Counted from the first letter of the stretch, positions 34,987 to 44,300 are shown. The stretch: 64,000 bases of DNA from CBDCNP01 sp965222425 (GCA_965222425.1 CBDCTW010000022.1:496001-560000); one strand, 5' to 3'. Translations and numbers: made by a program. Notes: generated from the letters alone by a model not told the origin.

Positions 34987-35286
34987 TCAGAGGAGGTGAC
35001 GGTATTTTCGGCGGCCGTGGAGCACTCGATAGACACGAATTTGGCGACGCAACATCTTGTAGAAAATCAGACACTCACCCTCGATGATGACACGGAAGCC
35101 GCGAGCTCGAAGGTAATCGTCTTTTGGCGTGACGCCGCGCTCGGGCAAGCTAGCTAAGCTATCTATCCTGTCGAGCAGCTTGTCAACGAGACGCTTCGCT
35201 GCTCGTGGGCTGTCGCGCTCAACGTAATTGCAAATCTCGATAACGTCCGCTTGGGCCCGGCGCAGAATCCGGACCGGACGGGTCAT
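34987..35286 (-). CDS. ParE/RelE-type toxin
   Basis: A 99-residue ParE-like toxin. RILRRAQADVIEICNYVERD, SPRAAKRLVDKLLDRIDSLA, SLPERGVTPKDDYLRARGFR, VIIEGECLIFYKMLRRQIRV, YRVLHGRRKY, ending RHLL. This is the standard ParE layout: N-terminal helical hairpin, then beta sheet with the Arg and Tyr groups near the end. ParE members inhibit gyrase; RelE members cut mRNA; the sequence favours ParE. It begins within the stop of the antitoxin gene (overlap 35283-35286), the normal order. Confidence 0.9.
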   Translation of the reverse strand: MTRPVRILRRAQADVIEICNYVERDSPRAAKRLVDKLLDRIDSLASLPERGVTPKDDYLRARGFRVIIEGECLIFYKMLRRQIRVYRVLHGRRKYRHLL

Positions 35287-35537
35287 GGCCGCAACAGTTT
35301 TCGCATCTTTGCCGCGCTGATGCCACGATCCCCCGCACGCACATCCGCTTCTGCCGCGGCCAACAGGGCATAAAGTTCAAGACGAGCCTGATCGCGTTCG
35401 TAAGCGGCGACGCTCATCACAACCAAGTCTTCTTCTCCGTTCTTGGTAATAAACACTGGCGCGCCGCTTTCGTGGCAAATCTGCGAAATCTCTTGGCTTT
35501 TGTTTCTTAGGTCCGAGATCGGTCGTATTCGCGCCAT
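35283..35537 (-). CDS. Phd/YefM-type antitoxin
   Basis: 84 residues. MARIRPISDLRNKSQEISQI, then CHESGAPVFITKNGEEDLVV and MSVAAYERDQARLELYALLA give the Phd/YefM fold (N-terminal DNA-binding half) with the C-terminal toxin-binding helices. The frame is open to 35588 but the family start at 35537 lies behind AGAGGC. It is coupled to the ParE-like toxin. A palindrome 27 bp upstream is a candidate operator. Confidence 0.87.
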   Translation of the reverse strand: MARIRPISDLRNKSQEISQICHESGAPVFITKNGEEDLVVMSVAAYERDQARLELYALLAAAEADVRAGDRGISAAKMRKLLRP

Positions 35538-35563
35538 GCCTCTGCACCCCTTGGATTTCAGCA

Positions 35564-35579
35564 TATCATAATTCTGATA
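35564..35579. promoter_or_regulatory. palindrome upstream of the Phd/ParE operon, candidate operator
   Basis: TATCATAATTCTGATA, with arms TATCA and TGATA around a 6-bp AT-rich centre, lies immediately upstream of the antitoxin. Phd/YefM-type antitoxins bind such short palindromes to repress their own operon. Confidence 0.5.
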
Positions 35580-35588
35580 CGTCACCAA

Positions 35589-35950
35589 GAAGAAGGCGGT
35601 CTTGCCGGCCGTATGTCACGAAAGTGTCACCGAAGAGCACATTTCCTTGCGAAACGCAGCGCAAACGTCTTGCGGTGACGAAAGTGGGCTGGAAGACCAA
35701 CTCCCCCGCGACGTCGTCGCGGGGATTTCAGCGTAGACCGTAGAGGCAGAGAAGCGCGGCGTACCCACTCGGGAGGGGCCGGGGAGGGGCCTCGATATGT
35801 GCATATCGCACCGCCATCTCCAGGAAGAAACACGCGTGAAAAAATGCTTCCAAGATGGGCCGGGCCGCCATCGCCCATCTTCTGTTATCCGCCTGCTAGA
35901 AAACTTTACCCGTACCTGCCTCCACGATCTCCAGGAACCTACTCGCCGGC
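35589..35950. other. no intact gene; hairpin-bearing spacer
   Basis: About 360 bp between the toxin-antitoxin locus and the TPR remnant. It carries a perfect hairpin at 35704-35724 and a smaller one at 35793-35806 (GATATG-TG-CATATC). Short frames on both strands have no family features. It probably contains the deletion end point that removed the N-terminal part of the TPR gene. Confidence 0.4.
35704..35724. terminator. strong GC hairpin, terminator-like but without a T tract
   Basis: CCCCGCGAC-GTC-GTCGCGGGG: perfect 9-bp arms and a 3-nt loop. No run of T follows on either strand, so it is either a weak or factor-assisted terminator, or a REP-like palindrome. Confidence 0.4.
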
Positions 35951-36463
35951 GTGGCGGAAACCCGTTCCGGCAACCTAGAAAGGGCCCGACGTCACCTCGA
36001 CGCCCAGGAAGACACGTACGACGTCGGGAACCCGATCGAGAAATGGCACTATCAGGCGCTACGAGGGGAGATCGCCTTGGCAGAAGGAGATCTGATAGAG
36101 GCCGAGTCGGCGTTCTCCGCCGGTGAGCCGGAGCTGAAGATGTGGTTCAATCGTTACTTCCCGGGGCCATCCGTGTTCGCCAACGATCTCCCCTTCCGTG
36201 ATGGACTCGCTCGAGTCAAGAAAACGCAGGGCACTCCACGCGAAGCCATCGAGATTTATCGCGAGCTGAACACGCCGGGAATGAGCTCGAAATGGACCGC
36301 CTGGTTCGAGCCGCGTTACGTCCTCGAGACCGCCCGACTCCTCGACGAGATCGGTGAAAAGAACTCCGCCCGGACGGAGTACCAGCGTTTTCTGGAATAC
36401 TGGAAAGACGCAGATCCGCAGCTACCCGAGGTGCAAGAAGCGAAGAAGTACCTCGGGAGGTAG
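35951..36463 (+). pseudogene. TPR protein, C-terminal remnant
   Basis: 170 residues resembling the end of long TPR proteins attached in this type of bacterium to Ser/Thr kinases or transcriptional activators: AETRSGNLERARRHLDAQED, HYQALRGEIALAEGDLIEAE, and the characteristic close EKNSARTEYQRFLEYWKDAD, then LPEVQEAKKYL. The frame continues a few codons upstream (RNLLAGVAETR) before breaking, and no ribosome site or signal is present. A kinase N-terminal stub occurs at 56870-57040, but the two are 20 kb apart and need not be related. Confidence 0.65.
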
Positions 36464-36487
36464 CGAATGCAGGTATAATCATTCTCC

Positions 36488-37159
36488 GTGAAGCGGACTC
36501 TTCCCGCACTCCTGCTTTACTCCTTGGTCGCCGCTTGTGCCGGCCGCGGGCCATCCCCAGCCACTCCCCCTGGCACTCCTGCACCCGTACCCATTTCTGG
36601 GACGACCCTAGAGGGCTTGGCGTCTTGGTACGGCCTCGAAGAAAAAGGCCGTCCGACGGCGAGCGGAGAGCCGATGGATCCGAAGCGGTTCACCGCGGCT
36701 CATCTGACCTTTCCTTTCGGCACCGTCTTGCGCGTCACCGATCCAGAAAACGGCCGCAGCGTGGTAGTGGTGGTCAACGATCGAGGACCCTATATAGACG
36801 GCCGGATCCTGGATCTTTCCTATGGCGCGGCGAAGGCGATCGACATGATCCGAAAGGGTGTCGCACCGGTTCTCATCGAAGTTATCCAGGTGGATCAGGG
36901 TCGCCTCGCCACCAGGTGGAGAGTGCAGCTCGGCTCGTTCCAAAACGAGTCGGCTGCCAAGGATCTCGCGCATGAGATCAAGCGGGAAGGTCATCGTCCG
37001 GTCGAGATCTCGCGGTTCCGCAAAAGCGATCGGCTCTACTACCGGGTCTGGGTCGGCGAGTTCGTCTATCGGGCAGATGCCGAGGACCTAGCTCGGGAGT
37101 TCCGTCGTGACGGGCGAGAGACCGTCGTGATGCAAACGCCGTTTGGTGAGGCCCGCTAA
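36488..37159 (+). CDS. rlpA: RlpA-family septal lipoprotein with SPOR domain
   Basis: A 223-residue lipoprotein that digests or binds naked glycan strands at the division site. Lipobox LYSLVAAC with Cys17; a Pro-rich linker; the double-psi beta-barrel domain LEGLASWYGLEEKGRPTASG, MDPKRFTAAHLTFPFGTVLR, VVVVNDRGPYIDGRILDLSY; and a C-terminal SPOR domain RWRVQLGSFQNESAAKDLAH. All RlpA marker motifs are present, including the catalytic Asp in NDRGP and His in AAHLTFPFG. Start is GTG at 36488; no strong ribosome site is seen. Confidence 0.93.
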   Translation: MKRTLPALLLYSLVAACAGRGPSPATPPGTPAPVPISGTTLEGLASWYGLEEKGRPTASGEPMDPKRFTAAHLTFPFGTVLRVTDPENGRSVVVVVNDRGPYIDGRILDLSYGAAKAIDMIRKGVAPVLIEVIQVDQGRLATRWRVQLGSFQNESAAKDLAHEIKREGHRPVEISRFRKSDRLYYRVWVGEFVYRADAEDLAREFRRDGRETVVMQTPFGEAR

Positions 37160-37265
37160 GCTGGTCTCTTCTTCCGTTACTCCCTCTCCCTTCGGGAGCG
37201 CGGGCGTCAAAACATGCCGTGCCGCTAACGATCGCGCCAGACGCCAGGTGAGGGCAAGCTCTCTC

Positions 37266-37985
37266 CTACTTCCAGGTCACTTCCATCGCAAAGAAATGAT
37301 CGAAGCTCTTTCGCTTGGGGTGGTTCCGTTCATCAGTCTGTGGACTGCGGATGTAGAAATCGATCTGCTGCGTGGCAGGATTGACCTCACCGGCCTCGGA
37401 CTTCTTATCCGGCATCGGATAGCGCACTTCAAACGTCTTCCGATCGCGAATGCCCTGCGTCACCATGAAGTGCATCTCGTAGTCTTCATATAAAGGAGCA
37501 CCGTCGAGAGTCGCTTTGCCGTAACCCCATCCAGCGAGATAGCCGAACGTCTTCGGCCAGTTCGTGTCTCCGCAACCGGAGTCGCCGTGCTCATAAAGGT
37601 AGGCGGCGATCCCACCGTCTTGACACGGTGAGAACTCGTGGAACCGATCCATCACTAAGTCCAATCGGCCCTCCGGCAGCGGAAGTCTGGCACGGAAGCG
37701 TCCGGTGTTTTTGATTTCGTTCACATCGATCTCAACCGAGCCTCCCACCGCTTGTACGCTCTTACCGTCGTCTCCCATATGATCCCAAGGCGCCGAGTCG
37801 TAGAGACCGCCCACTTGATAGATCTTCTTGCCTTCGATGTTGAATCTCCCGTTGTAGAGATCGTGTGCCTGCGGGCGGTAGAGCTCAATCGTGTCCCCCG
37901 ACTCTTGCCGCGGAGTCGCCTGCGGATCGCCCGAGAATTGACTGAACGCCACGAAAAGAAAGGCCGTTACCAAACCTGGCTTCAT
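37266..37985 (-). CDS. secreted protein of unknown function
   Basis: 239 residues with a signal peptide (MKPGLVTAFLFVAFSQFSG). The rest is beta-rich: IELYRPQAHDLYNGRFNIEG, GGSVEIDVNEIKNTGRFRAR, LPLPEGRLDLVMDRFHEFSP, WPKTFGYLAGWGYGKATLDG and VNPATQQIDFYIRSPQTDER, ending FFAMEVTWK. Cys residues in FSPCQDGG and GDSGCGDTNW could form a disulfide. I do not recognise the family. The frame is undamaged and the start ATG 37985 fits the signal. Confidence 0.6.
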   Translation of the reverse strand: MKPGLVTAFLFVAFSQFSGDPQATPRQESGDTIELYRPQAHDLYNGRFNIEGKKIYQVGGLYDSAPWDHMGDDGKSVQAVGGSVEIDVNEIKNTGRFRARLPLPEGRLDLVMDRFHEFSPCQDGGIAAYLYEHGDSGCGDTNWPKTFGYLAGWGYGKATLDGAPLYEDYEMHFMVTQGIRDRKTFEVRYPMPDKKSEAGEVNPATQQIDFYIRSPQTDERNHPKRKSFDHFFAMEVTWK

Positions 37986-38103
37986 ACGATAGAGCCTCCA
38001 TCCTCCATTATCTCCGAGACGAGAGCCGCGAACCAGGAATCGATAGAGTTGCCTGCATTGGGGTTCGATTCTATCTTATGGGCTGCCAGGAGGAACGCCG
38101 TAC

Positions 38104-39280
38104 ATGAGGTCCAAGAAGCTGTTCCACATAGCCCTACTCGTTCTCGCTCCGACGCTCGGTTCAGCCAACGATGGAAAGCTTTCTCCGGGAACCCCCGCCG
38201 AGGTTGGCATGTCCGAGCCTGTATTGCTGGCATCGGTCGAGCTCTTCCGGGAAGCGTTAGCTAAGGACGAGCTCAAGGGTGTGGTCCTTCTGGTCGCCCG
38301 GCGCGGCAAAGTGGTCGTGCACGAAGCGGTTGAGTGGCGGAACGAGGAACAAGACCTCCCGATGGTGAAAGACACGTTGTTCCGCCTGGCCTCCAACACC
38401 AAACCGGTGGTGGCGACCGCTATCCTGATGCTCATGGAAAAGAGGAAGCTCGGGCTCGAGGACTACGTACGTCGTCACATCGCGTCGTGGGACAACTACC
38501 GCGCCGGCGACATCAAGATCCGCCACTTGCTGAGCCACACCGGCGGCTTGCGCATCTCTTCGATTTTCATCAGACCCCTTGTCCAGAAATCGGAAGAGCA
38601 CCCGAACGCTCCCAGTCTTATGGTCGAGGTCGATCGGTTCGGGCGAATCGGTGCCGAAGTACCTCCGGGCACCAGCTACAGCTACACCAACCCCGGCTAC
38701 AACACTCTCGGTGCCATCGTTCAGATCGTTTCTCGAGAGCCGTTGGAAAAATTCTTGCGCGAGCGTATTTACGCACCGCTCGGGATGAAAGACTCCTGGA
38801 ACTACGAGACCCATGCACCCTCGGATCGCATGGCGCGAGTTTATGATCGCGAGGATTCCGGTTGGACGATTAAGTGGAGTCCTGGCAACGGCCCCGATTG
38901 GCCGAGCGTCCGGCGGCATGATCTCTAGCGCCTGGGACTACGCCGTCTTCTGCCAAATGTGTTCGAATCGTGGAAGCTACGTGGGAAAGAAGCTGCTCGA
39001 ACCGGACACCGTGAGCCAGGCGACGTCGATTCAAACGGTGTCTGACTTCACCGGGGAGCGGATTGATGGGAACTACGGTTTCGGCTGGAGCGTCGCCGAA
39101 GATGGCGTTTTCTCTCATGGCGGCTCGGATGGCACGTTCGCGTGGGTAGATCCGAACACGGAGCTCGTAGGCATCGTGTTCACACAAAGCCAGAGCGATA
39201 GTGTGCGACGTCTGGCAAAGCAGTTTCAAAGAGTCGTCGGTGCGGCCTGTTACGAATGCTACGAAGAGGAGACCGAATGA
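38104..39280 (+). pseudogene. beta-lactamase-fold serine hydrolase, frameshifted
   Basis: An exported class C beta-lactamase/esterase-like protein. Signal peptide HIALLVLAPTLGSAND; nucleophile motif Ser-x-x-Lys in FRLASNTKPVVATAIL; HLLSHTGGLR; Tyr-x-Asn in YSYTNPGYNTLGAIVQIVSR. The first frame ends at 38928 after GNGPDWPSV; the second frame resumes RASGGMISSAWDYAVFCQMC and continues to the third motif FSHGGSDGTFAWVDP and the end at 39280. A single base near 38905-38915 would restore about 392 residues. It overlaps the next gene by ATGA and was probably co-translated with that peptidase. Confidence 0.88.
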
Positions 39281-41217
39281 CAATCCGTCCGTACGGGAGC
39301 TGGAAATCCCCTATCACTTCCGAAGCGATGGTAGCGGGAGTCGTGGGGATCGGCACGGCCGTGTTCGACGGAGAGGATATTTACTGGTTGGAGTCTCGGC
39401 CGCAAGAAGGCGGCCGCAGCATCATCGTGCGGCGGAGACCCGATGGTACGGTGGCCGACATTATTCCCTCTCCTTTCAACGCACGCTCCCGCGTACACGA
39501 ATACGGTGGCGCCGCATTCACCGTGCGTAAGGGAACCGTCTACTTTGCCAACTTTACCGATCAGCGCGTGTACCGGACGGCAGGGGCGGCGCCGGAGCCG
39601 GTGACGCCAGAAAGTCCGATGCGATACGCGGACTTCGCCATGGCTCCGGGGCGCGAACATTTGATCGCGGTGCGTGAAGAGCACAGTGACAAAAAACGCG
39701 AACCGGCGAACGCTCTGGTCTGGTTAGACCCCGTCGACAGAGGCGTCGGGACCGTCGCGGTGGAAGGGAACGATTTCTATTCTTCACCTCGCTTCAACGC
39801 CGACGGAACCCGCCTCGCTTGGCTCACCTGGAGCCATCCCAACATGCCGTGGGATGGATCCGAGCTCTGGGTCGCGGACGTGCGATCGGACGGGACGTTG
39901 GTGGACGCCGAGCTCGTCGCGGGTGGACCCGAAGAATCCGTTTTCCAGCCGGAATGGTCTCCGGACGGCGTACTGCACTTCGTCTCCGACCGAACGGGAT
40001 GGTGGAATCTCTACCGAGCGAAGGACGGTCGCATCGAAGCGCTATGTCCTCGCGAATCCGAGTTTGGACTCCCCCAGTGGGTATTCGGCATGACAACCTA
40101 CGGCTTCGAATCCGCTGGCAGCATCGTCTGCAGCTACCGAGACGCCGGGCGCGTTCATTTGGCACGGCTCGATACGGAGTCAGGCGACCTCGCTGCCATG
40201 GAAACACCCTACACCGAGATCGAGAACCTATGCGTCGGAGCCGGCCAGGCACTCTACCAAGGCGGCGCGCCGGAACGGCAGGCGGAGCTCGTAAATCTCG
40301 ATCTGGGCTCGGGTAAGACGGAGATTCTGCGCCGTTCGAGCACGCTCGAGATTGAACCAGCTTTCCTCTCGGGGCCGGAGGCGATCGAGTTTCCCACTAA
40401 AAACGGCAACGGTGCCACGGCTTATGCGTTCTTCTACCCACCGAAAAACGATCGCTTCCAGGCTCCGAAGCATGACAAACCGCCCTTACTCGTTCTCAGT
40501 CACGGCGGACCCACCGCCGCCACCGATACGGCGTTGAATCCCGCCATCCAGTACTGGACCAGCCGCGGCATCGCGGTGGTCGATGTGAACTATGGCGGGA
40601 GCACCGGCTACGGTCGCGCCTATCGAGGGCGATTAAAGGACCGTTGGGGCATCGTGGACGTGGACGACTCGGTGAACGCGGCGAGGTATTTGATCGACGC
40701 GGGACGAGCGGATCCGAATCGCCTCGCTATCCGAGGTGGGAGCGCCGGTGGTTATACGACGCTGGCCGCTCTAACATTCCGAGATCTGTTCAAAGCCGGC
40801 GCTTCGTATTACGGCATCGGCGACCTGGAGGTTCTCGCTCGTGACACTCACAAGTTCGAGTCCCGTTACCTGGATTCCTTGATCGGTCCCTACCCGCAGA
40901 AGGCCGACGTCTACCGAAGCCGTTCGCCGATTAACTTCATCGAGAAACTCTCCTGCCCCATCATTTTCTTTCAAGGACTCGACGACAAAGTCGTCCCGCC
41001 CAATCAGGCGGAGCTCATGTTCGAGGCGGTGCGCAAAACGGGCCATCCCACCGCCTACTTGGCGTTCGAGGGAGAGGGGCACGGGTTCCGTAAAGCGGAG
41101 AACATCAAACGTGCGCTCGACGCGGAGCTTTATTTCTACGGCAGGGTGTTTGGTTTTTCGCCCGCGGATGATACCGAGCCGGTGAAGATAGAGAACCTCC
41201 CGGCGGATGGAGCGTAG
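39277..41217 (+). CDS. S9-family prolyl oligopeptidase
   Basis: 646 residues: an N-terminal seven-bladed beta-propeller (repeated FSPDG-like motifs such as RFNADGTRLAWLTWS and FQPEWSPDGVLHFVSD) and a C-terminal alpha/beta hydrolase. The nucleophile is in AIRGGSAGGYTTLAALT, the acid in FFQGLDDKVVPPNQA and the His in GEGHGFRKAENI. The oxyanion strand LLVLSHGGPTAA also fits. It cleaves short peptides, usually after Pro or hydrophobic residues, and has no signal peptide. ATG 39277, behind GAGGAG, overlaps the stop of the preceding hydrolase; the longer frame from 39256 is not preferred. Confidence 0.94.
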   Translation: MTIRPYGSWKSPITSEAMVAGVVGIGTAVFDGEDIYWLESRPQEGGRSIIVRRRPDGTVADIIPSPFNARSRVHEYGGAAFTVRKGTVYFANFTDQRVYRTAGAAPEPVTPESPMRYADFAMAPGREHLIAVREEHSDKKREPANALVWLDPVDRGVGTVAVEGNDFYSSPRFNADGTRLAWLTWSHPNMPWDGSELWVADVRSDGTLVDAELVAGGPEESVFQPEWSPDGVLHFVSDRTGWWNLYRAKDGRIEALCPRESEFGLPQWVFGMTTYGFESAGSIVCSYRDAGRVHLARLDTESGDLAAMETPYTEIENLCVGAGQALYQGGAPERQAELVNLDLGSGKTEILRRSSTLEIEPAFLSGPEAIEFPTKNGNGATAYAFFYPPKNDRFQAPKHDKPPLLVLSHGGPTAATDTALNPAIQYWTSRGIAVVDVNYGGSTGYGRAYRGRLKDRWGIVDVDDSVNAARYLIDAGRADPNRLAIRGGSAGGYTTLAALTFRDLFKAGASYYGIGDLEVLARDTHKFESRYLDSLIGPYPQKADVYRSRSPINFIEKLSCPIIFFQGLDDKVVPPNQAELMFEAVRKTGHPTAYLAFEGEGHGFRKAENIKRALDAELYFYGRVFGFSPADDTEPVKIENLPADGA

Positions 41218-41221
41218 TGGC

Positions 41222-41722
41222 TTAGTTGCCCCTTCCGATCTCTTGCTTGACAGCGCTTACGATCTCGCCGTTTCGTCCAACGATAAAGACCTCTTCAAGA
41301 CCGTTCTCCTCATCGAAGGCCTTGAGAGCATTCACGAGTGCGCGGGTCGCGGCCTCACCGGAAGGAAGCGCCGGAATGGCCACCGACCGCAACCCACTTC
41401 CCGCCGCGCACCGAAGAGCGGCCAGAGTGGACTGCTTGACGAACTCGGGATCGAGGGAATCCGATCTTCCACCCATCGGGGCGTGGATCACGTACTTGCA
41501 GCGGAGGCGCCCCCCGGTGGTCAGCATCGCTTCTCCGACCTGAACCGGACCGCGGGCGACCGCCTCTGATTCGACTTCTTCCCCAGCCCGCTCGATCAAT
41601 CTTCGAGGCCTGCGAACCTTGCCGCCCTTCTGGCCGATTCCCCGCGATGTAGCGTCGGCGGGGTTTACCACGGCGTCTACGTCGACCTCGGCGATATCGC
41701 CCCGAACGGCAACGATCTTCAT
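41222..41722 (-). CDS. macro-domain protein with an altered ADP-ribose loop
   Basis: 166 residues. MKIVAVRGDIAEVDVDAVVN is a typical macro-domain start, then RAGEEVESEAVARGPVQVGE, KYVIHAPMGGRS, and IPALPSG with the second binding loop. In working members the first strand is followed by NPAN and a GGGVAGAI-like loop that holds the distal ribose and diphosphate. Here it is NPADATSRGIGQKGGKVRRP, basic and without the loop sequence, so binding of ADP-ribose may be lost or changed. The frame is otherwise intact and the gene is convergent with the peptidase gene (4 bp apart). Confidence 0.75.
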   Translation of the reverse strand: MKIVAVRGDIAEVDVDAVVNPADATSRGIGQKGGKVRRPRRLIERAGEEVESEAVARGPVQVGEAMLTTGGRLRCKYVIHAPMGGRSDSLDPEFVKQSTLAALRCAAGSGLRSVAIPALPSGEAATRALVNALKAFDEENGLEEVFIVGRNGEIVSAVKQEIGRGN

Positions 41723-41877
41723 CTTCGTCTCCTCGGAACCCCTCAGTTAACCGACGACACTAAAGCACTTATGAGAAGCGATCTCCGCTCCCCCAAGCCT
41801 CGCCAAGCTTGTTGGGGAAGCCAAACAATGCAACCACCCGAAGTCAATGTCAAGCCCGAAATGGGGCGGTCCCTCGT

Positions 41878-42762
41878 TTATGGAAGCAAGACGGTCAGGG
41901 CGTTGGGGCGGATCGCTAATTGAACCGGTACTTTCCCGGCGGGCTCGCCATCCAGTTGATAATGCTGGCCATCCGTCGCCACTACCTCCAGGCGCTCGGC
42001 GCGGAAATGCACGACGTCCTTGAACTTTACGTGGAATCCGCCCGCCACGCCGAAGAGATAGCGGAGGTAGTCGAACCCGCGGCGTCCCTGAAAGACGACG
42101 ACGTCCAGCAGCGGCTCCTCGAGACGGGCCTCGGGCGTGATGACGTACCCACTTCCGTAGAGCCGGACATTGCCGGCCACGACTCCGGTCCCCTCTAGCT
42201 CTTTTCCGTCCACCCGGACCTTCAGAGGAGCGAACGCGTAACTGGCCAGCAGTCGGAAGCCTAAAATCCAGAAGGCCAGCGTTCCCAGCCGCTTCTTCCA
42301 TCCCGCATCGAGCCGATGCACCACTTCCCCGTCGATCCCGATTCCGGCCATCAAAAGGAACGGTCGATCCCCCGCCATTCCGACCGGGATGACCTTCGGC
42401 TTGCCTTCAACCAGTACGCGGCAGGCCTTATCCAACCTGAAGGGAATGCCGGTCTCTCTGGCGAAGACGTTCACCGTTCCACCCGGGAGGATGCCTAGCG
42501 GCGTCTCGGATCCGAGCATTGCCCGGGCGACCTCGTTGACCGTTCCATCGCCACCCCAGACGATGACCAGCGGGACTTTGCGCTGCAGCGCGGCGCGGGC
42601 AAGCTCGGTGGCGTGCCCTGCCGCCTCCGTCGGCGTCGGGTCAGCTTCGATGCCGAGCGCCTTCAACCGCGTCAACAGCTCGGGAAGCCTCCGCTGTTTT
42701 CGCCTTCCCCGCCCGGACTCGGGGTTGTAGATGAGAATCGCCTTGGTCGCCTTCGTCGTCAT
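41878..42762 (-). CDS. diacylglycerol/lipid kinase-family protein (YegS/BmrU-like)
   Basis: 294 residues. ILIYNPESGRGRRKQR at the N-terminus, the nucleotide-binding motif VIVWGGDGTVNEVARAML at residues 67-84, then LGILPGGTVNVFARETGIPF and the C-terminal beta domain with LLDVVVFQGRRGFDYLRYLF and YQLDGEPAGKVPVQLAIRPN. This is the DAGK_cat plus LCB5-type fold; it phosphorylates a membrane lipid such as diacylglycerol or a sphingoid-type base. ATG 42762 follows the membrane gene by 6 bp on the same strand, so the two form an operon. Confidence 0.93.
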   Translation of the reverse strand: MTTKATKAILIYNPESGRGRRKQRRLPELLTRLKALGIEADPTPTEAAGHATELARAALQRKVPLVIVWGGDGTVNEVARAMLGSETPLGILPGGTVNVFARETGIPFRLDKACRVLVEGKPKVIPVGMAGDRPFLLMAGIGIDGEVVHRLDAGWKKRLGTLAFWILGFRLLASYAFAPLKVRVDGKELEGTGVVAGNVRLYGSGYVITPEARLEEPLLDVVVFQGRRGFDYLRYLFGVAGGFHVKFKDVVHFRAERLEVVATDGQHYQLDGEPAGKVPVQLAIRPNALTVLLP

Positions 42763-42768
42763 GATGGC

Positions 42769-43368
42769 CTACGCCGGAACCACGGCCACTTCGAACTCGT
42801 CGTGGAGAACTCCGTAGTCGGCGACCTCGGCGTCGAGAGAAATAGTCCAGCGAATCCGCCCGTGAGAGTCCTTGAACGTTGTCGGCGCGGCCGGAGGCAC
42901 GGGAAGCTCGATGTCGAAACGCTGGCTCGCGCCGGGTGAGACCGACAACCCCTCCGATATGACGTTGATCTCCTCGTGCAAGGGTTTCTCTACCCAGCCT
43001 CGTGTAGTGACTTTTTGATCGATGCAGCGAAGCTGGGCCGCGACGCGCGTCAGGCTCAAGGATCGTCGCGCTCGGAGCACGATCTCCAGTCGAAACGACT
43101 CACCGGGACGGGCACGATCGTCTTCCAATCCCACATCGAAGCGTTCGAACGGTTGGCGATCCCAGCGGTAGAGAGCCCCCAGGCCGGCCCGAAGCAGATT
43201 GAGCAAAATCAATGCCCACCCGACTCCCAGCAACCAGCTATCGACACGCCCTTGATAAAAACGCGCCAGATAGAGATAGACGAGTGAAAGTAGCACCGCA
43301 AGCAATACCGACATCAGCAGCCGTCGTTTTCCTTGCGCGATGAGTGAACTCCAGATCATATTCACCAA
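42769..43368 (-). CDS. two-helix membrane protein with arrestin-like beta domain, function unknown
   Basis: 199 residues. Two helices (LLMSVLLAVLLSLVYLYLAR and SWLLGVGWALILLNLLRAGL) are followed by a beta-sandwich with PGESFRLEIVLRARRSLSLT, RVAAQLRCIDQKVTTRG, ASQRFDIELPVPPAAPTTFK and IRWTISLDAEVADYGVL. The last part resembles arrestin/Spo0M-type sandwiches (P-x-x-P-x-T followed by W-x-L). It has no named family I can give. It is first in the operon with the lipid kinase and diverges from the PfkB gene at 43389, only 20 bp away. Confidence 0.65.
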   Translation of the reverse strand: MVNMIWSSLIAQGKRRLLMSVLLAVLLSLVYLYLARFYQGRVDSWLLGVGWALILLNLLRAGLGALYRWDRQPFERFDVGLEDDRARPGESFRLEIVLRARRSLSLTRVAAQLRCIDQKVTTRGWVEKPLHEEINVISEGLSVSPGASQRFDIELPVPPAAPTTFKDSHGRIRWTISLDAEVADYGVLHDEFEVAVVPA

Positions 43369-43388
43369 TTACTATATTCTAACCAGCG

Positions 43389-44300
43389 ATGCCAATACGT
43401 GGGAAACTCGGGGGGCCGGTGGAATTCGTCGGGGTGGGCCACCTTGCGGTCGATTATCGAGACGGCGAACGACTCCTCGGCGGGGCGGCGGCCTATGCGT
43501 GCCTCACCGCCGCACGACTAGGCCTATCAACCGCCATGGTCACCGCAGTGGGTCGGCACTTCGATTTTTTTAGCCCGCTCGAGGGAATCGAGATCCATTA
43601 TCGTCAGTCGGGTGACAGCACGACCTTCCACAACGAATACCGAGACGGCAAGAGGCACCAACGCCTGTCCGGCCGTGCCCTTGCCATCCGGGAGCAAGAT
43701 CTCGCCCCCATAACATCGAGGCTTGCCGAAGAGGCCGCCGTCCTCTATTGTCCTATTGCTCAGGAGGTCGAGGCACCGTTGAATCGTCTTACACCGCGTG
43801 GTCGCTGCGGCGTTGCGCCACAGGGATTTTTTCGTCGATGGAATGACGTCGGTACCGTTCAACAATGTGCTTGGCAAGGGGCGGCCGCAGCGCTGACAGA
43901 GGCCGACCTCATCTCTATGAGCGAAACGGATCCCCGCGACGTCGATCTCGTCAGTCTCGTCGTTCTCAACCGGGGCTTGGCAGGAGGCAAAGCGACGCTC
44001 GCCATCACGCGAGGCGAGCGTGGAGCCCGGATCTATACCAAAGGCCACTGTTACCTGGTACCGGCCTTTGAACGAAATGTCCAAGATCCGACGGGGGCCG
44101 GTGACGTCTTCGCCGCCGGTTTTCTGGTTGCACTCCGAGAAGGCCAGGAAACGATCGACGCCGCGCAATTTGCTACCTGTGCAGCCTCTTTCGCCGTCGA
44201 GAGAGTGGGCGTTGAGGGGGTGCCTCCGAACCGGGAGGCGGTCGAGGCGCGTCTCTCGGAGTACCGGGGCCATCATCAACCGCAAGAGCTCGAGCCATGA
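43389..44300 (+). CDS. PfkB-family carbohydrate or nucleoside kinase
   Basis: 303 residues of the ribokinase-like fold. GVGHLAVDYRDGERLLGGAA at the N-terminus contains the glycine pair that closes over the substrate, and the C-terminal signature DPTGAGDVFAAGFLVALREG at about 233 carries the catalytic Asp. Between them TLAITRGERGARIYTKGHCY is the nucleotide-binding strand. The central part (RLTPRGRCGVAPQGFFRRW) follows the family though compact. Substrate cannot be told. It overlaps the next small gene by ATGA and is the first of three genes leading to the dynamin-like GTPase. Confidence 0.88.
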   Translation: MPIRGKLGGPVEFVGVGHLAVDYRDGERLLGGAAAYACLTAARLGLSTAMVTAVGRHFDFFSPLEGIEIHYRQSGDSTTFHNEYRDGKRHQRLSGRALAIREQDLAPITSRLAEEAAVLYCPIAQEVEAPLNRLTPRGRCGVAPQGFFRRWNDVGTVQQCAWQGAAAALTEADLISMSETDPRDVDLVSLVVLNRGLAGGKATLAITRGERGARIYTKGHCYLVPAFERNVQDPTGAGDVFAAGFLVALREGQETIDAAQFATCAASFAVERVGVEGVPPNREAVEARLSEYRGHHQPQELEP

